NCBI GenBank assembly: GCA_029204225.1
Contig: CM055099.1
Span: forward strand, 47,240,542 to 47,304,541
From: Diphasiastrum complanatum
Lineage: Eukaryota > Streptophyta > Lycopodiopsida > Lycopodiales > Lycopodiaceae
Length of the DNA stretch: 64,000 nucleotides
Direction of reading: 5' to 3'
Shown: piece by piece, positions 38,258 through 48,929 of the stretch
Numbering within the stretch: the first letter of the stretch is position 1
How the letters are laid out: every line of letters starts with the position of its first letter
Position numbers and translations under genes: made by a program
Notes under the pieces: generated by a model
What the model was told of the DNA's origin: nothing
Seen by the model: only the letters and a program-made list of their open reading frames with translations
Database searches by the model: none

Positions 38258-40085
38258 ACGTCATCTGAAACCAAGCAATATGGAACAACCAGGAATGCCA
38301 AGGAACCAGAAGAAGATCAAGCAGCAACCACGAATGCCAAGGTATCCGTAATGCCCAAGATAGTAGAGGATCAGCCCAAAAGATAGGGACATCATACCAA
38401 GGTATCCAAAAAGCCCGAGAAGGTAGAACTGCATCAACAACGGGAAGCCAATAAGGAAACTGGAAAAGAGATGGACACTCATCGCGAATAGCCGCATCAT
38501 ACACGTAACCATCAACCATATGTGCAAACTCAGTGATATAGGTGCCCCAAGAAAAGATAGCAGCATCGGAAGACCAGTACCAAGGAGTAGGAACATCATG
38601 ATGACAAGCACGTTGTAGTAGCATGGAAAAGCAAGCGATATGCCAGGAAACATGGATCATAAAGAGATCATCCTGACAAAGGATAGCTAAAATGGAGAAA
38701 TGTGCACCAGCATGGTCAAAAGCCCAAGATATCCATAAGGCCCATGAATGAGAAGTAGCAATGGCACACGGTACCTTCAAGGCCCATATCACGAGAAGAG
38801 CAGCATGCCAAAAGCTCCAGAAGGTCCAAGAAATCAATGCATCATCTAAAAAGACATGATGCATAAAAACAATAGCAACAAATCTAGAAATAGTAGAGGC
38901 CTCAACTGAAAAACTATAGCCGAAAAACTCATCCAGAAAGACCTCATATGGACATACCAATCCATCATAGGATACACCATAAACGGATGGAGAATCGGAT
39001 GACCCATCGAAACCGGACGCAAGTGTAATCCCAAAGTACACACTAGGCGCACAAGTGAGGAATAGAAGAAATGCACGAGAAACAAGATCCCCAACATCAG
39101 TAGCAAGCATCGGATCAATATCCACATGTAGCTGGGAATGAGTATCAAAGCACATATGAGCAATACTGAAGTATATGGCGGCAACATCCCCAAAAACTAT
39201 CCAAGAGAGGAGAAGGAACTCTCTCAAGGTAATTTGATGGTCTCGGAAAACCAGAACAAAGTGGCAACTCGGCATCGGAGACCAAGCGATATGAAGCAAC
39301 CTGAAATGACGGGGAATATGAAGATCAGCTGGATAAACAGTAGCTGGAACGGAGGCAATAACCCAAGCCATCAGGATATGCCAAGCCTGACAATGAGCAA
39401 CAATCCAAGGAACACATAGAGAGCCACATGCATAATCATAGAGATATCCGCACCATAGGCGATCAGTAATATGGAAAAACCAGCACCAATCAACAGGTCC
39501 AAATGGAAACCAAGCTATACGTAATAACCAGGAATGCCATATGGCCATAGCATCGGCATGGACTGCAGCAAACCTATATGTAGAAACACAAGGAGATTGA
39601 AGGATGCTTGTATACTCATCTTGAAAGATCCCAGCATATAAATACCCTAGATAAGTAATAGTGACCATCTTTCAAATATCCTCGGATGGAAAATGTGTAA
39701 CGGTAAGGGCCAAAGGCGCATAAATCATGTAAGGAACCGTAGAAATATCATGAGGCGGTTCACAAACCTCAAGCAGAGATCCATGGAGTAAAGTGAAAGA
39801 AGATACAACCTGATCACCAATAGCGAGGGAACCATCAAACGTGGACCCGTGAAGAACCCCATAGAAATCAGCAGGAACATCAGCCATAACGAACTCAAGA
39901 GATGGAGATATAGAGACCAATGGAGAAGATACTGCACCAACCACCGAACCAAGGGGGCTATCTGAGGTATGCGCAAAAGCAATAGTAGAAATACCACCAA
40001 GGTATACGGCCTGAATATCAATGAAACCAGGAATGACCACTGAATACAATATTTGTGAATCAAGGCATATAGGCACAAGGCACAC
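38232..40085 (-). CDS. Element A Trp/His-rich ORF of unknown function
   Basis: Two same-frame blocks, 39672-40085 and 38232-39668, are separated by a single TGA at 39669-39671 (element B has TGC there). Together they would encode about 615 residues, and the protease frame upstream (40095-40940) is also in phase past a TAG at 40092-40094. The product is extremely rich in Trp, His, Phe, Ile and Leu, with recurring words such as HSWLLRIAW, LLHIAW and IPWHSW, and could form several membrane-like segments. There is no RT, RNase H or integrase motif. The DNA holds diverged copies of a ~33 bp word (about 38262-38302, 39275-39310, 39505-39540). Its family is unknown. It may be a real protein or a repeat that happens to stay open. 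Confidence 0.6.
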
Positions 40086-40094
40086 AGCAACAAC

Positions 40095-40940
40095 CTATAA
40101 ATCCGAAGGAGCATCAACCTGAGGAAGAGGACCCACGAATGGTGAAAGTGAAGCAGCAACTGATGTACTCTGAATGGAAAGAAGAGCTGCATTCTGAGCC
40201 TTTGGCAGGCTACACATAAACTGCTTCCCGGTAACCAACTGATAGTCACCCTGGGAATAAATACCAACAAGTGAATGATGCTGACCAGCATGAGTAAAGG
40301 AAAGTGTCTGTTGAGAGAGATTCACAGCAACATTACCAAGTGAAAAAAACCAGGCTGCACCAAAAATAATGTAATAGTGCTTTAGAGAAATGATGTAGAA
40401 ATCTGCCTGACCAGAAAAATCACCAATGCGATAATCCAAGCCCTGAATCATCTGAGAACTGGGAAAAGAATGGGAATGAGCACCCTCAACATTGAGAGGC
40501 TGGGAAGCGAGAACAAGTGTAGCACGAATCCTGGTGGAAATGTAACTGCTAATAAATGAATGTGTACTGCCTGTATCCACTAAAGCAATATATTCTCGCC
40601 CCGCATCTAGAATAATATGATCCACAAATGGAACAACATACGTAGGCATAATAACGGAAGCTGAAACCGTAGACCCATGAATAATATCAAAATAAGGAGC
40701 ACAGGCGACAACATCTATAGCATGGCAGTCAGGAACATGAGTAGCATCAAAGTACTCAACAACAATATCAGAGCATGGAACAACATCATCAATAGGATCA
40801 TAGCATGCTATGTCAATATCAACGACCATATCAGCTGCAACCTGTATATGTGAATCAGCATCAGTAGGAACCTGTATATGTGAGTGTGGGAGGACAGAAG
40901 GAAGAAACATCGTAACGTAAGGCACCACGAAGCCCAACAA
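40095..40940 (-). CDS. Element A protease-like domain and upstream linker
   Basis: A 281-residue frame. Residues about 1-120 are an acidic, His/Asp-rich linker (SHIQVPTDADSHIQVAADMV) not seen in element D. About residues 125-140 are the aspartic protease active site (IALVDTGSTHSFISSYIS). Later comes IIFGAAWFFSLG, where active enzymes have ILGADWF, so the conserved Asp is Ala. The product would be weak or inactive. Gag lies upstream and the Trp-rich frame downstream in the same frame. Confidence 0.8.
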   Translation of the reverse strand: MLGFVVPYVTMFLPSVLPHSHIQVPTDADSHIQVAADMVVDIDIACYDPIDDVVPCSDIVVEYFDATHVPDCHAIDVVACAPYFDIIHGSTVSASVIMPTYVVPFVDHIILDAGREYIALVDTGSTHSFISSYISTRIRATLVLASQPLNVEGAHSHSFPSSQMIQGLDYRIGDFSGQADFYIISLKHYYIIFGAAWFFSLGNVAVNLSQQTLSFTHAGQHHSLVGIYSQGDYQLVTGKQFMCSLPKAQNAALLSIQSTSVAASLSPFVGPLPQVDAPSDL

Positions 40941-41672
40941 TGTAACAAGAAATAAGCTCAGTGGGCAGTAGATCTGTGAAAAGATAAGAAAGCTCCATAA
41001 ACTGATCTGTATAAAAGGTCACTGGTCTGAGTGAGACCTCGAAATGTATCACGTTGGCGGTCGAGCCACTGAGGATCAATCATAGCATGACGGAGGTCAC
41101 GATGAAAGGTATGCCATATATGGAGCCCTTCCCGATCAGAATCAGCTCGATAAACTTGCGCCCATCTAAGTGTAAAGCAGCCAACTGGATCTTCTGAGGA
41201 TCAATCTTAGGGTAGATCTGAAAATATGTGTCCACTCTAATAAGTTCCGGTCAGAGGAACCGGAATAGGTAGCAAGCTGTACCCTATCACGAAAGTCTCG
41301 AGCAAAGTGTGGCTCAGGAACTGGGGGACGTGGAAAGAAACCAGGAGGTGGGTTGGGTGGAATGAACGGTTCACCACCAGGCTGACTAGCAGAAGAAGAT
41401 GGAAATCCAAATGGAGGGGGAGTCCCAAATGAAGGAAAGATAGGAGCTTTTCCAGAACCATGAGGCTGTAAAGAATCAATATGTGACTGCATAGTAGGAA
41501 AGTCGGTCATAACTGTATCGAAGCGAAGAACGAGGCCAGAAAGGGTTTCATCCATGCGCCGAAACTGATCGGATACGTTTTCCTGAACAGTGTCACTTGC
41601 GGTAGGTGAATGTGCCATAATGATAGTGAAAGGAATAGACGAAAACTTGAGGGAGCGAAATCTTGTCGTCAC
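40861..41672 (-). pseudogene. Element A gag, frameshifted, without zinc knuckle
   Basis: The N-terminal block at 41166-41672 has the helical segment (VSDQFRRMDETLSGLVLRFD), a Pro-rich linker and HFARDFRDRVQLATYSGSSD. The capsid part continues in another frame at 40861-41079 (FMELSYLFTDLLPTELISCY). It is close to gag of element D but stops before the CCHC knuckle, which is absent here. Confidence 0.85.
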
Positions 41673-42049
41673 CCCAAATTAGTCTATTAAAACCAATATT
41701 ATCACAACTAAGAAAGGGCAGTAATCAGCAAATGGAAAAAGTGAAAACGAAGGCTGTAAAAATGCGCTGGACAGCCAGGAGGGAAATGTCAAATTGGAAT
41801 ATCAAACGGAGTCGGAATTCCGTGAAATGTGGTTGAGGATGGGCACTGGAGAGCCTTTTGATAAACTGTGAAAGATGGCTGGAAACGGATTAAATAATAG
41901 GCGAAAGTGACAAGTCGGAAGGGCTGGGGCAGTGATGAACAAGCTGCAGGATTTTGGCAATTTGGAATAGCAAACGATTACGAAATTGGGTGATTTTTGG
42001 ATAGGAGGCTAAAGAGAGAGAGAGAGAGAGCTAAAGATCCAAGCTGAAA

Positions 42050-42591
42050 AAGGGTGCTGGGCAGCAACTAGTAGGATCCACAAATGTCCTGCAACATGAT
42101 GGAAAAAACCACTGAAAATGGTGATGAAGTAGGGCGCTGAACAGCCTCCAAACAATCAGCAAAATGGACAGCAAATCGGTGGAGAAATCCGTCGAAGATG
42201 GCAAGGTAGTAGGGTGCTGGGCAGTAGCTACCAAAATCCGCACATAACCTGAAAAAAAAATGGAGAAAATCGCTGAAAATGGTGATGAAGTAGGGCGCTG
42301 GACAGCCTCCAATCAAGCCACGAAATGGGCAGCAAATTGGTGGAGAAAATCGATGAAAGTGACAAGATAGTAGGGCGCTGGCCAGCCTCTACCAAATCTG
42401 GAAAAACGATGGAAAGCTGATGAAAAAATCGACGAAAGTGATGGGTTAGTAGGGTGCTGGACAGCCTCTACTAAATCTGAAAAAACGATGGAAATCTGAT
42501 GAAAAAATCGACAAAAGTGATGGGTTAGTAGGGCCTGGACAGCCTCTACTAAATCTGAAAAAGTAGTGCACAAGAAAGTGCTCTGATACCA
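42050..42591 (-). repeat. Element A leader tandem repeats and primer-binding site
   Basis: Six or so units of about 79 bp with agtagggcgctggacagcct and aaatcgacgaaagtgatggg fill the leader. The PBS at 42578-42591 reads TGGTATCAGAGCAC on the minus strand, an exact initiator-Met tRNA complement, and touches the LTR with no gap. A (GA)10 run lies just left at 42012-42030. Confidence 0.9.
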
Positions 42592-43041
42592 AGTTACGAA
42601 TAGAGCCACAGCTGATCTAGAGCTAAGCTATGAAAGCATCACATAAGCAAGACTTAAGCTATGAAAGTAGCACATAAGCAAGACTTAACCCTAGAAAGCA
42701 GGAAAGAGAGAGATTAAGGAGACTAGAAAGAGAGAGATCAATATCATCAGCTGAATAACAAATGACACAGTTTCCCTACTTATAGCCAAGAGGAAGCCCT
42801 AAAAGGAAGCTTCTAGTGGCTAACGCCCAACTGGGAGGGAAAATAGTGCGCCCTCCAAGAAGGACCCCACTCTCCAGTAATATGTCCAAATGGCCTGGCC
42901 TAATAATAAAAAATAAGGCCAAAGGCCAACCATATTGTCTAAGTGTCACTAATGAATAAAAAAGGGCCCAAGGCTTGCTTATGCATAAAGTAAAGTAAAT
43001 GTAAATGGACACGGCGAATGTAATGAGACGAGTTCATAACT
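42592..43041 (-). repeat. Element A 5' LTR
   Basis: 450 bp with plus-strand ends AGTTACGAATAG and GAGTTCATAACT. The promoter-side TATA-like sequence is the minus-strand reading of CTACTTATAGCC near 42775. Confidence 0.93.
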
Positions 43042-43130
43042 AATATATAGTCCAAATAGTGTAGCTGAATCAACAAAACAACAGTAAACCCTCTGTCTCC
43101 TATGGCTAGCTTCCTCAATGATAGCTCGAA
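43042..43130 (-). pseudogene. LINE copy L2: RT N-half remnant
   Basis: Minus strand reads LRAIIEEASHRRQRVYCCFV, the RT segment before the first catalytic region. A deletion follows that joins VD directly to the TLFGLY motif. Confidence 0.85.
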
Positions 43131-44085
43131 GAGTGAGACGTTGTCAGATTCTCATATCGAGGTTATGTTCTTCTTACTGGTGATTTTAATGCCAAGACAG
43201 CTGCGCGACAAGTAGAGTTTCATGATATTGCTGACTAGCTACGCATACGAGCCATTGATTGTGATGATATGGGAGTTCCTAGGATCTCAGCCGACGCACG
43301 CACTGGGGCGTGTCACTGGTTACGGTGAATATTTGTTGCAGCTAGGAGAAGCTCACGAGCTAGCCATTTATAATGGCTTAGCCTGTTGGCTTGATTCGAA
43401 CAGCTACACATGCCACCCTCATAGTGGCGGGCACAATGTCGTTGGCTATCTAATGGGGTAACCATCCTTCATTCCATTGATATCACACTTTGAGGTCATT
43501 TCCACTACTCTCTCTGATCACTCTTTTTTATCCTTCCACCTGGGCTCTGTCCCAACTTCATGATCTCCACCTCGTCCCTTCATTGACTGTGCTCCTAGAT
43601 ATACCTTCGCCCACCCCTACATTGCAACTTAGCAGGAAGCCCTTGTTTGTCTACTCCACTTCCTGAATGATAGCTTATTAGAGTCACAGGCCCGTTTCCT
43701 TACCACCTCACTTCACACTGCTGCTTCAATATCCTTTCCATCCACACCCCACCAACGCACATTCACACCAGCTCGTCCTACTCGGCCTCCGTGGTTTGAT
43801 GAGGAGTGTCATTCCTTACATATCCGTGTTGCACACACATGCATACATGAGCCACTCATTCTACCTATTGTTCATCAATCTCTCCATCGTACACTTCGTC
43901 GTAAAAAGCACGTCTATGAAGAACAAAGAGGGAAAAGCCTTGTCAATTCCCTAATTAGTTCCCTTACATGCGCCTTTTGGCATGCATTTATCCCTCGTGC
44001 TCCACCTCCTCTTATTGATGATCTACACATCTGGTCCACATAGGCTACCTCACTATACACCATACCCATTGACTCGCCCACAGTG
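43131..44085 (+). pseudogene. LINE copy L2: inverted block with endonuclease core and connector
   Basis: This ~950 bp block reads on the plus strand while the rest of L2 reads on the minus strand. It starts at the endonuclease motif VVRFSYRGYVLLTGDFNAKT, includes EAHELAIYNGLACWLDSNSY at 43350-43400, and ends in the connector (LHIWST region, near 44040). Its left end continues the sequence that stops at 44,086 on the other strand, so it is an inversion in place, not a separate insertion. Confidence 0.8.
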
Positions 44086-44680
44086 AATGGAGAACCAATG
44101 GCCTCTACATAAGAAGAAGACTCTGGAGGGAAGTAGCACGAACCAATGAAGGGATCCCTGGCCAATCCGATATCACGTCCTATGAGATGGATCGGATATA
44201 TCGTGCATACTCATCATGTCTGATGAACTCTATGATCAAATGTAGTGACTATGTATAAACATACGACCCCACCTGAACCTCTACCGCTCATGGATCTCGT
44301 CTCTGTCTTGTGTATACTGAATCCCATTTGTAACTTGAGAATGGAGCTAGGCCTCTGATCTGGCTCTCATGTATAAAGAATAAAATATCTCTACCTGTGA
44401 TGAGATCTATAAGGTCGCCATCAGTAGATGAAGAGTGTATACGATTACAATTCTAAACCCCAATACACAGATGGTGTGGATGGGGCCCGGGATGCTCCCA
44501 TACTCGGGGGCCCCAACTCCCTATTGGCGGGAGCCAGTAGGTACACTGTCAAGATAATGAACCTGTCCATCCTGATGAATCACACGTTGGCCAGACGCTT
44601 TGGCCTCCTGGAAGGCTTCACGCCTTTCTTCCACCTGGATATATGTGAGGTTGTCATCCATGAAGATTCGTGTATCTTTC
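44086..44680 (-). pseudogene. LINE copy L2: endonuclease N-terminal part
   Basis: Reads CYFPPESSSYVEAIGSPFT near 44095-44150 on the minus strand and extends upstream through the GIWN-type start region. It breaks at about 44,086, where the inverted block begins. Confidence 0.75.
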
Positions 44681-45125
44681 AGCTTAGCCCTCTTCCGTAG
44701 GACATTGTAGACGAGGTGAAACGAATAATCAAAGTGGTATTATCTTGTTTTGTCCGCCATGTCATATCAAGCCCTTCGCTATTGTGGTCTAAAGTGGTTT
44801 CAAGAAACCGCTTCACTTCTTCAAGGGCATTTTGGGTATCTGCAATGCCACGTACCCGAATATTGAGAGCTTTGTTGTCCCGAAGCCTCTCCTCCGAAAG
44901 AGTAGCTGAGATAACCGAGGAGTTAGGTGCAGTGGGCTTACTCCCTTTAATGAGCACTGCTGCCCAAGACACGGCTTCCTCCTTTTGCTGCTCAATTTTA
45001 GGTTCCAGTTTTTTGAAGCGATTTGATGATTCCGATGTGGCAAGAATAGGTTGGGCTCGAAGCTCTTGCTTCAATGTGTCCACTTCCTTTTGTAGCTTGT
45101 TATTAGCTTCTTTGAGCTGAGACAT
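44679..45125 (-). pseudogene. LINE copy L2: ORF1-like coiled-coil protein
   Basis: 148 residues starting with MSQLKEANNKLQKEVDTLKQ (coiled coil), then the L1-ORF1-like segment (RFLETTLDHNSEGLDMTWRT, NTTLIIRFTSSTM). It is the close relative of L-a 30477-31055. The frame is lost at its left end, before the FMDD-type tail. Confidence 0.75.
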
Positions 45126-45568
45126 TTAAGCTTTGATCAAGTGCACCTCCGTTTTCAGTCCCTGGAAATCTTGCAAATAGAATGCCCATGCTAGCTGCAA
45201 CATAGGATTCAATGGCTTTGGCAGGTGTGTAGGGTTCCTCAGAAGATGGGTTAGTTGGGACAAAGAGGGCAAGTACTGTAGAAGGAGCTAGGACAGGTAT
45301 TGTAGAAGAGGAAGAAGGAGATGAGGGAGGCGATGGAGGACAGGGGGCGGAGGTGGAGGTGGAGCGTGGAAATGAGGGGGTGGAGTGTTTGCTCAGCGGC
45401 AGAATCTAGCTGCTGCTGTGTAGCAGTAGGTTCCAACTGCTGGGCAACATATGGGTTTAGGGAGTTGGGGGGGGGAGGGGATGAAGAAGAGGGCGAAGGG
45501 GAGCGTGTGAGGGAGGAGAGGGGGAGCGTGGGCTCCCCCTAGATTTTTTTGCCATAGCAGAGCTGGGC

Positions 45569-45570
<2 letters not shown>
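45126..45570 (-). other. LINE L2 5' UTR
   Basis: Non-coding, related to 31056-31290 of L-a up to about 45,340, then a GGGGGAG-rich stretch near 45460-45540. The 5' end abuts the GA tract that tails the next LINE fragment. Confidence 0.55.
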
Positions 45571-45615
<45 letters not shown>

Positions 45616-45700
45616 ATTAATGTCCTTGAGTACCCTAAGGTACATAGGACTAAGAAAAGGTACATGTCAAGTGTGTACATAGGAGCTTAAAGCTCAATGA
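45571..45700 (-). mobile_element. Very short LINE 3'-end copy with (GA)n tail
   Basis: A GA tract (about 45571-45610) borders ATTAATGTCC at about 45616-45625, the reverse of the family terminus GGACATTAAT. About 80 bp of 3' UTR follow before a second GA tract. It is a severely 5'-truncated LINE insertion. Confidence 0.6.
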
Positions 45701-46386
45701 GAGAGAGAGAGAATAGAATAGAATAGAATGTATTAATGTCTACAGAGTGCCCTTGGGCACATGAGACAAAGAAAAAGTACATCAGAAAGGAGCATTGTCC
45801 ATGCCGGACTAATTTCTATCAGCTAAAACATAGAATAAAACAAAAATAAACCGGAAATAAAACCAAAGCTTAACCTCCAGCTATGGTGAGGGTACAAAAG
45901 CAGTAGCTTATTAACCACCAGCTACGCGGAGGAATAAAACTTAGTAACTGAGAGAGAAAAACTGTGTGATCTGGTGTGAGACACATGGAGGTCTCTGGTG
46001 GTGAACTCTGGATCTGGATGGTTGAGGAAGACGCTGGAGCTTCGGTCGTAGAGCTGGAATGTCAATCTCACTGTCTGAAATATCATCTCTGAATCTTTTT
46101 TGAAAGAAAAGTGTAATATGTGGTTGTTGTGGTCAACATCCTGATCATCTGATAGAAGAGAAGATCTCAAAGAAAACATCTCTCTAATAGCTAGCCAACA
46201 CATCACGCATCTGGATAGGCAAAGAAGGAACCAAGTGTGAGTGGAATGTCTCGATAGAGACAATGATATCTGCCTCTGATCTCATAGTAAGCTGGACATC
46301 TGAAAATAAAGTGAAACTCATCCTCAACCTCCTGTAGTGTACAACATTGATAGATCCGTAAGGGTCGTGGTGTGTTTGTGTATCTG
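45701..46386 (-). pseudogene. LINE copy L-e: C-terminal domain and 3' UTR
   Basis: The tail is GA repeats plus TAGAA units (about 45701-45730), then the terminus at 45732-45740. The 3' UTR and C-terminal coding region follow (PRPLRI-like segment and QCC cluster near 46330-46386), read on the minus strand. Its 5' portion is cut by the LTR of element B. Confidence 0.75.
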
Positions 46387-46875
46387 AGTTACGAATAGAG
46401 CCACAACTGATCTAAAGCTAAGCTATGAAAGCATCGCATAAGCAAGACTTAAGCTATGAAAGCAGCACATAAGCAAGACTTAACCCTAGAGAGCAGGAAA
46501 GAGAGAGATTAAGGAGACTAAAGAGAGAGATCAATATCATCAGCTGAATAACAAATGACACAGTTTCCCTACTTAAAGCCAAGCGGAAGTCCTAAAAGGA
46601 AGCTTCTGGTGGCTAGGGCCCAACTGGGAGGGAAAATTGTGCGCCCTCCAAGAAGGACCCCACTCTCCAGTAATATGTCCAAATGGCCTAATAATGAATA
46701 ATAAGGCCAAAGACCAACCATATAGTCTAAGTGTCACTAATGAATAAAAAAGGGCCCAAGGCCTGCTTATGCATAAAGTAAAGTAAATGTAAATGGACGC
46801 AGCGAATGTAATGAGCCGAGTCCATAACTCTCCCCGACACAAAAAAAAAGACTCAACTGCCGAAAAGAAACTGGA

Positions 46876-47160
46876 TCAAACAGCAGCAAGCCCTGGTGCA
46901 TCAACAACTAGAGCAGCATCTGATGTAGAGAAATCAACAAGTGCAGCAAGAGCATGATCCTGATCCGCAAGTGATGGTGTATGATAAAAGACATCAATAG
47001 GCTCCCATGTGGCCTCCTCAACAGGACGACCATCCCACTGGATCAAAAACTGAATCTGCCGGCAGCGTCGACTATGGTGAAGGCGACCCTGGTGAATGGC
47101 AGCTGGTAAGAAAGGGAACAGCTTAGGATCAACATCATGGCGACGAAAGGAACATCTCAA
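46876..47160 (-). pseudogene. Element B chromodomain segment
   Basis: 94 residues nearly identical to element A (QFLIQWDGRPVEEATWEPID). It overlaps the end of the Trp-rich region in another frame, as in A. Confidence 0.75.
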
Positions 47161-48926
47161 ACGTCATCTGAAGCCAAGCAATATGGAACAACCAGGAATA
47201 CCAAGGAACCAGAAGAAGATCAAGCAGCAACCAGGAATGCCAAGGTATCCGTAATGCCCAAGATAGTAGAGGATTAGCCCAAAAGATAGGGACATCATAC
47301 CAAGGTATCCAAGAAGCCCGAGAAGGTAGAACTGCATCAGCAACGGGAAGCCAATAAGGAAGCTGGAAAAGAGATGGACACTCATCGCGAATAGTCGCAT
47401 CATACATGTAACCATCAACCATACTCAGTGATATAGGTGCCCCAAGAAAAGATAGCAGCATCGGAAGACTAGCACCAAGGAGTAGGAACATAAGTAGGAT
47501 GACAGGCACGTTGTAGTAGCATGGAAAAGCAAGCGATATGCCAGGAAACATGGATCATAAAGAGATCATCCTGAGAAAAGATAGCTAAAATGGAGAAATG
47601 TGCACCAGCATGGTCAAAAGCCCAAGGTATCCATAAGGCCCATGAATGAGAAGTAGCAATGGCACACGGTAACTTCAAGGCCCATATCACGAGAAGAGCA
47701 GCATGCCAAAAGCTCCAGAAGGTCCAAGAAATCAATGCATCATCTAAAACGACATGATGCATGAAAACAATAGCAAAAAATCTAGAAATAGTAGAGGCCC
47801 CAACTGAAAAACTGTAGCCGAAAAACTCATCCAGAAAGACCTCATATGGACATACCAATCCATCATAGGATACACCAAAAACGGATGGAGAATCGGATGA
47901 CCCAGCGGAACTGGCCGCAAGTGTAATCCCAAAGTACACACCAGGCACACAAGTGAGGAATAGAAGAAATGCACTGGAACGAGGAACAGGATCCGCAACA
48001 TCAGTAGCAAGCATCGGGTCAATATCCACGTGTATCTGGGAATGAGTATCAAAGCACATATGAGCAACACTGAAGTATATGCCGGCAACATCCCCAAAAA
48101 CTATCCAAGAGAAGAGAAGGAACTCGCTCAAGGTACCCTAATGGTCTCGGAACACCAGAACAAAGTGGCAACTCAGCATCAAAGACCAAGCGATATGGAG
48201 CAACCCGAAATGACGGGGAACCTGAAGATCACCCGGACAAACAATAGCTGGAACGGAGGCAATAACCCAAGCCATCAGGATATGCCAAGCCTGACAATGA
48301 GCAACAATCCAAGGAACACATAGAGAGCCACATGCATAATCATAGAGATATCGGAACCATAGGCGATCAGTAATATGGAAAAACCAGCACCGATCAACAG
48401 GTCCAAATGAAAACCAAGCTATACGTAATAACCAGGAATGCCATATAGCCACAGCATCGGCATGGACTGCAGGAAACCTATATGTAGAAACACAAGGAGA
48501 CTGAAGGATGCCCGTATACTCATCTAGAAAGATCCCAGCATATAAATACCCTAGATAAGTAATAGTGACCATCTCGCAAATATCCTCGGATGGAAAATGT
48601 GTAATGGTAAGGGCGAAAGGCTCATGAATCATGTCAGGAACCGTAGAAATATCATGAGGCAGCTCACAAACCTCAAGCAGAGATCCATGCAATAAAGCGA
48701 AAGAAGATGCAACCTGATCACCAATAGCGAGGGAACCATCAAACGTGGACCCGTGAAGAACCCCATAGAAATCAGCAGGAACATCGGCCATAACAGACTC
48801 AAGAGATGGAGATATAGAGACCAATGGAGAAGATACTGCACCAACCACCGAACCAGGAGGGCTACCTGAGGTATGCGCAAAAGCAATTTCTGCCTGACCA
48901 GAAAAATCACCAATGCGATAATCCAA
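47135..48926 (-). pseudogene. Element B Trp-rich region
   Basis: Three blocks, 48138-48926, 47469-48131 and 47135-47551. The first two are in one frame broken by a single stop, and the third is shifted. The first block starts inside the protease remnant ([12 protein letters not shown]) and runs directly into the Trp-rich sequence, an in-frame fusion. High identity to A over the whole length (for example SYDGLVCPYEVFLDEFFGYS). Confidence 0.7.
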
Positions 48927-48929
48927 GCC

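Larger units (their letters stand above)
37487..43046 (-). mobile_element. Element A: complete non-autonomous chromodomain LTR retrotransposon
   Basis: LTRs at 37492-37929 and 42592-43041 (roughly 95 percent alike by eye) enclose a 4.66 kb interior. A 5 bp duplication AATAT lies at 37487-37491 and 43042-43046. Minus-strand order is 5' LTR, PBS, tandem-repeat leader, gag, partial protease, long Trp-rich frame, chromodomain, PPT, 3' LTR. RT, RNase H and the integrase core are absent. The element interrupts LINE L2 inside its RT, and removal restores LFGLYIDEL in frame. It is thus an independently mobile unit, presumably helped in trans by an autonomous gypsy element. Confidence 0.93.

Noticed and set aside
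39138-39419. Plus-strand ORF repeated in elements B and C
   Set aside because: Antisense shadow of the Trp-rich frame. It is conserved only because the DNA is, and is much shorter than the minus-strand frame.
45321-45645. ORFs on both strands near the LINE L2 5' end
   Set aside because: Created by GA/CT and purine-rich simple sequence in the 5' UTR; no conserved motif.
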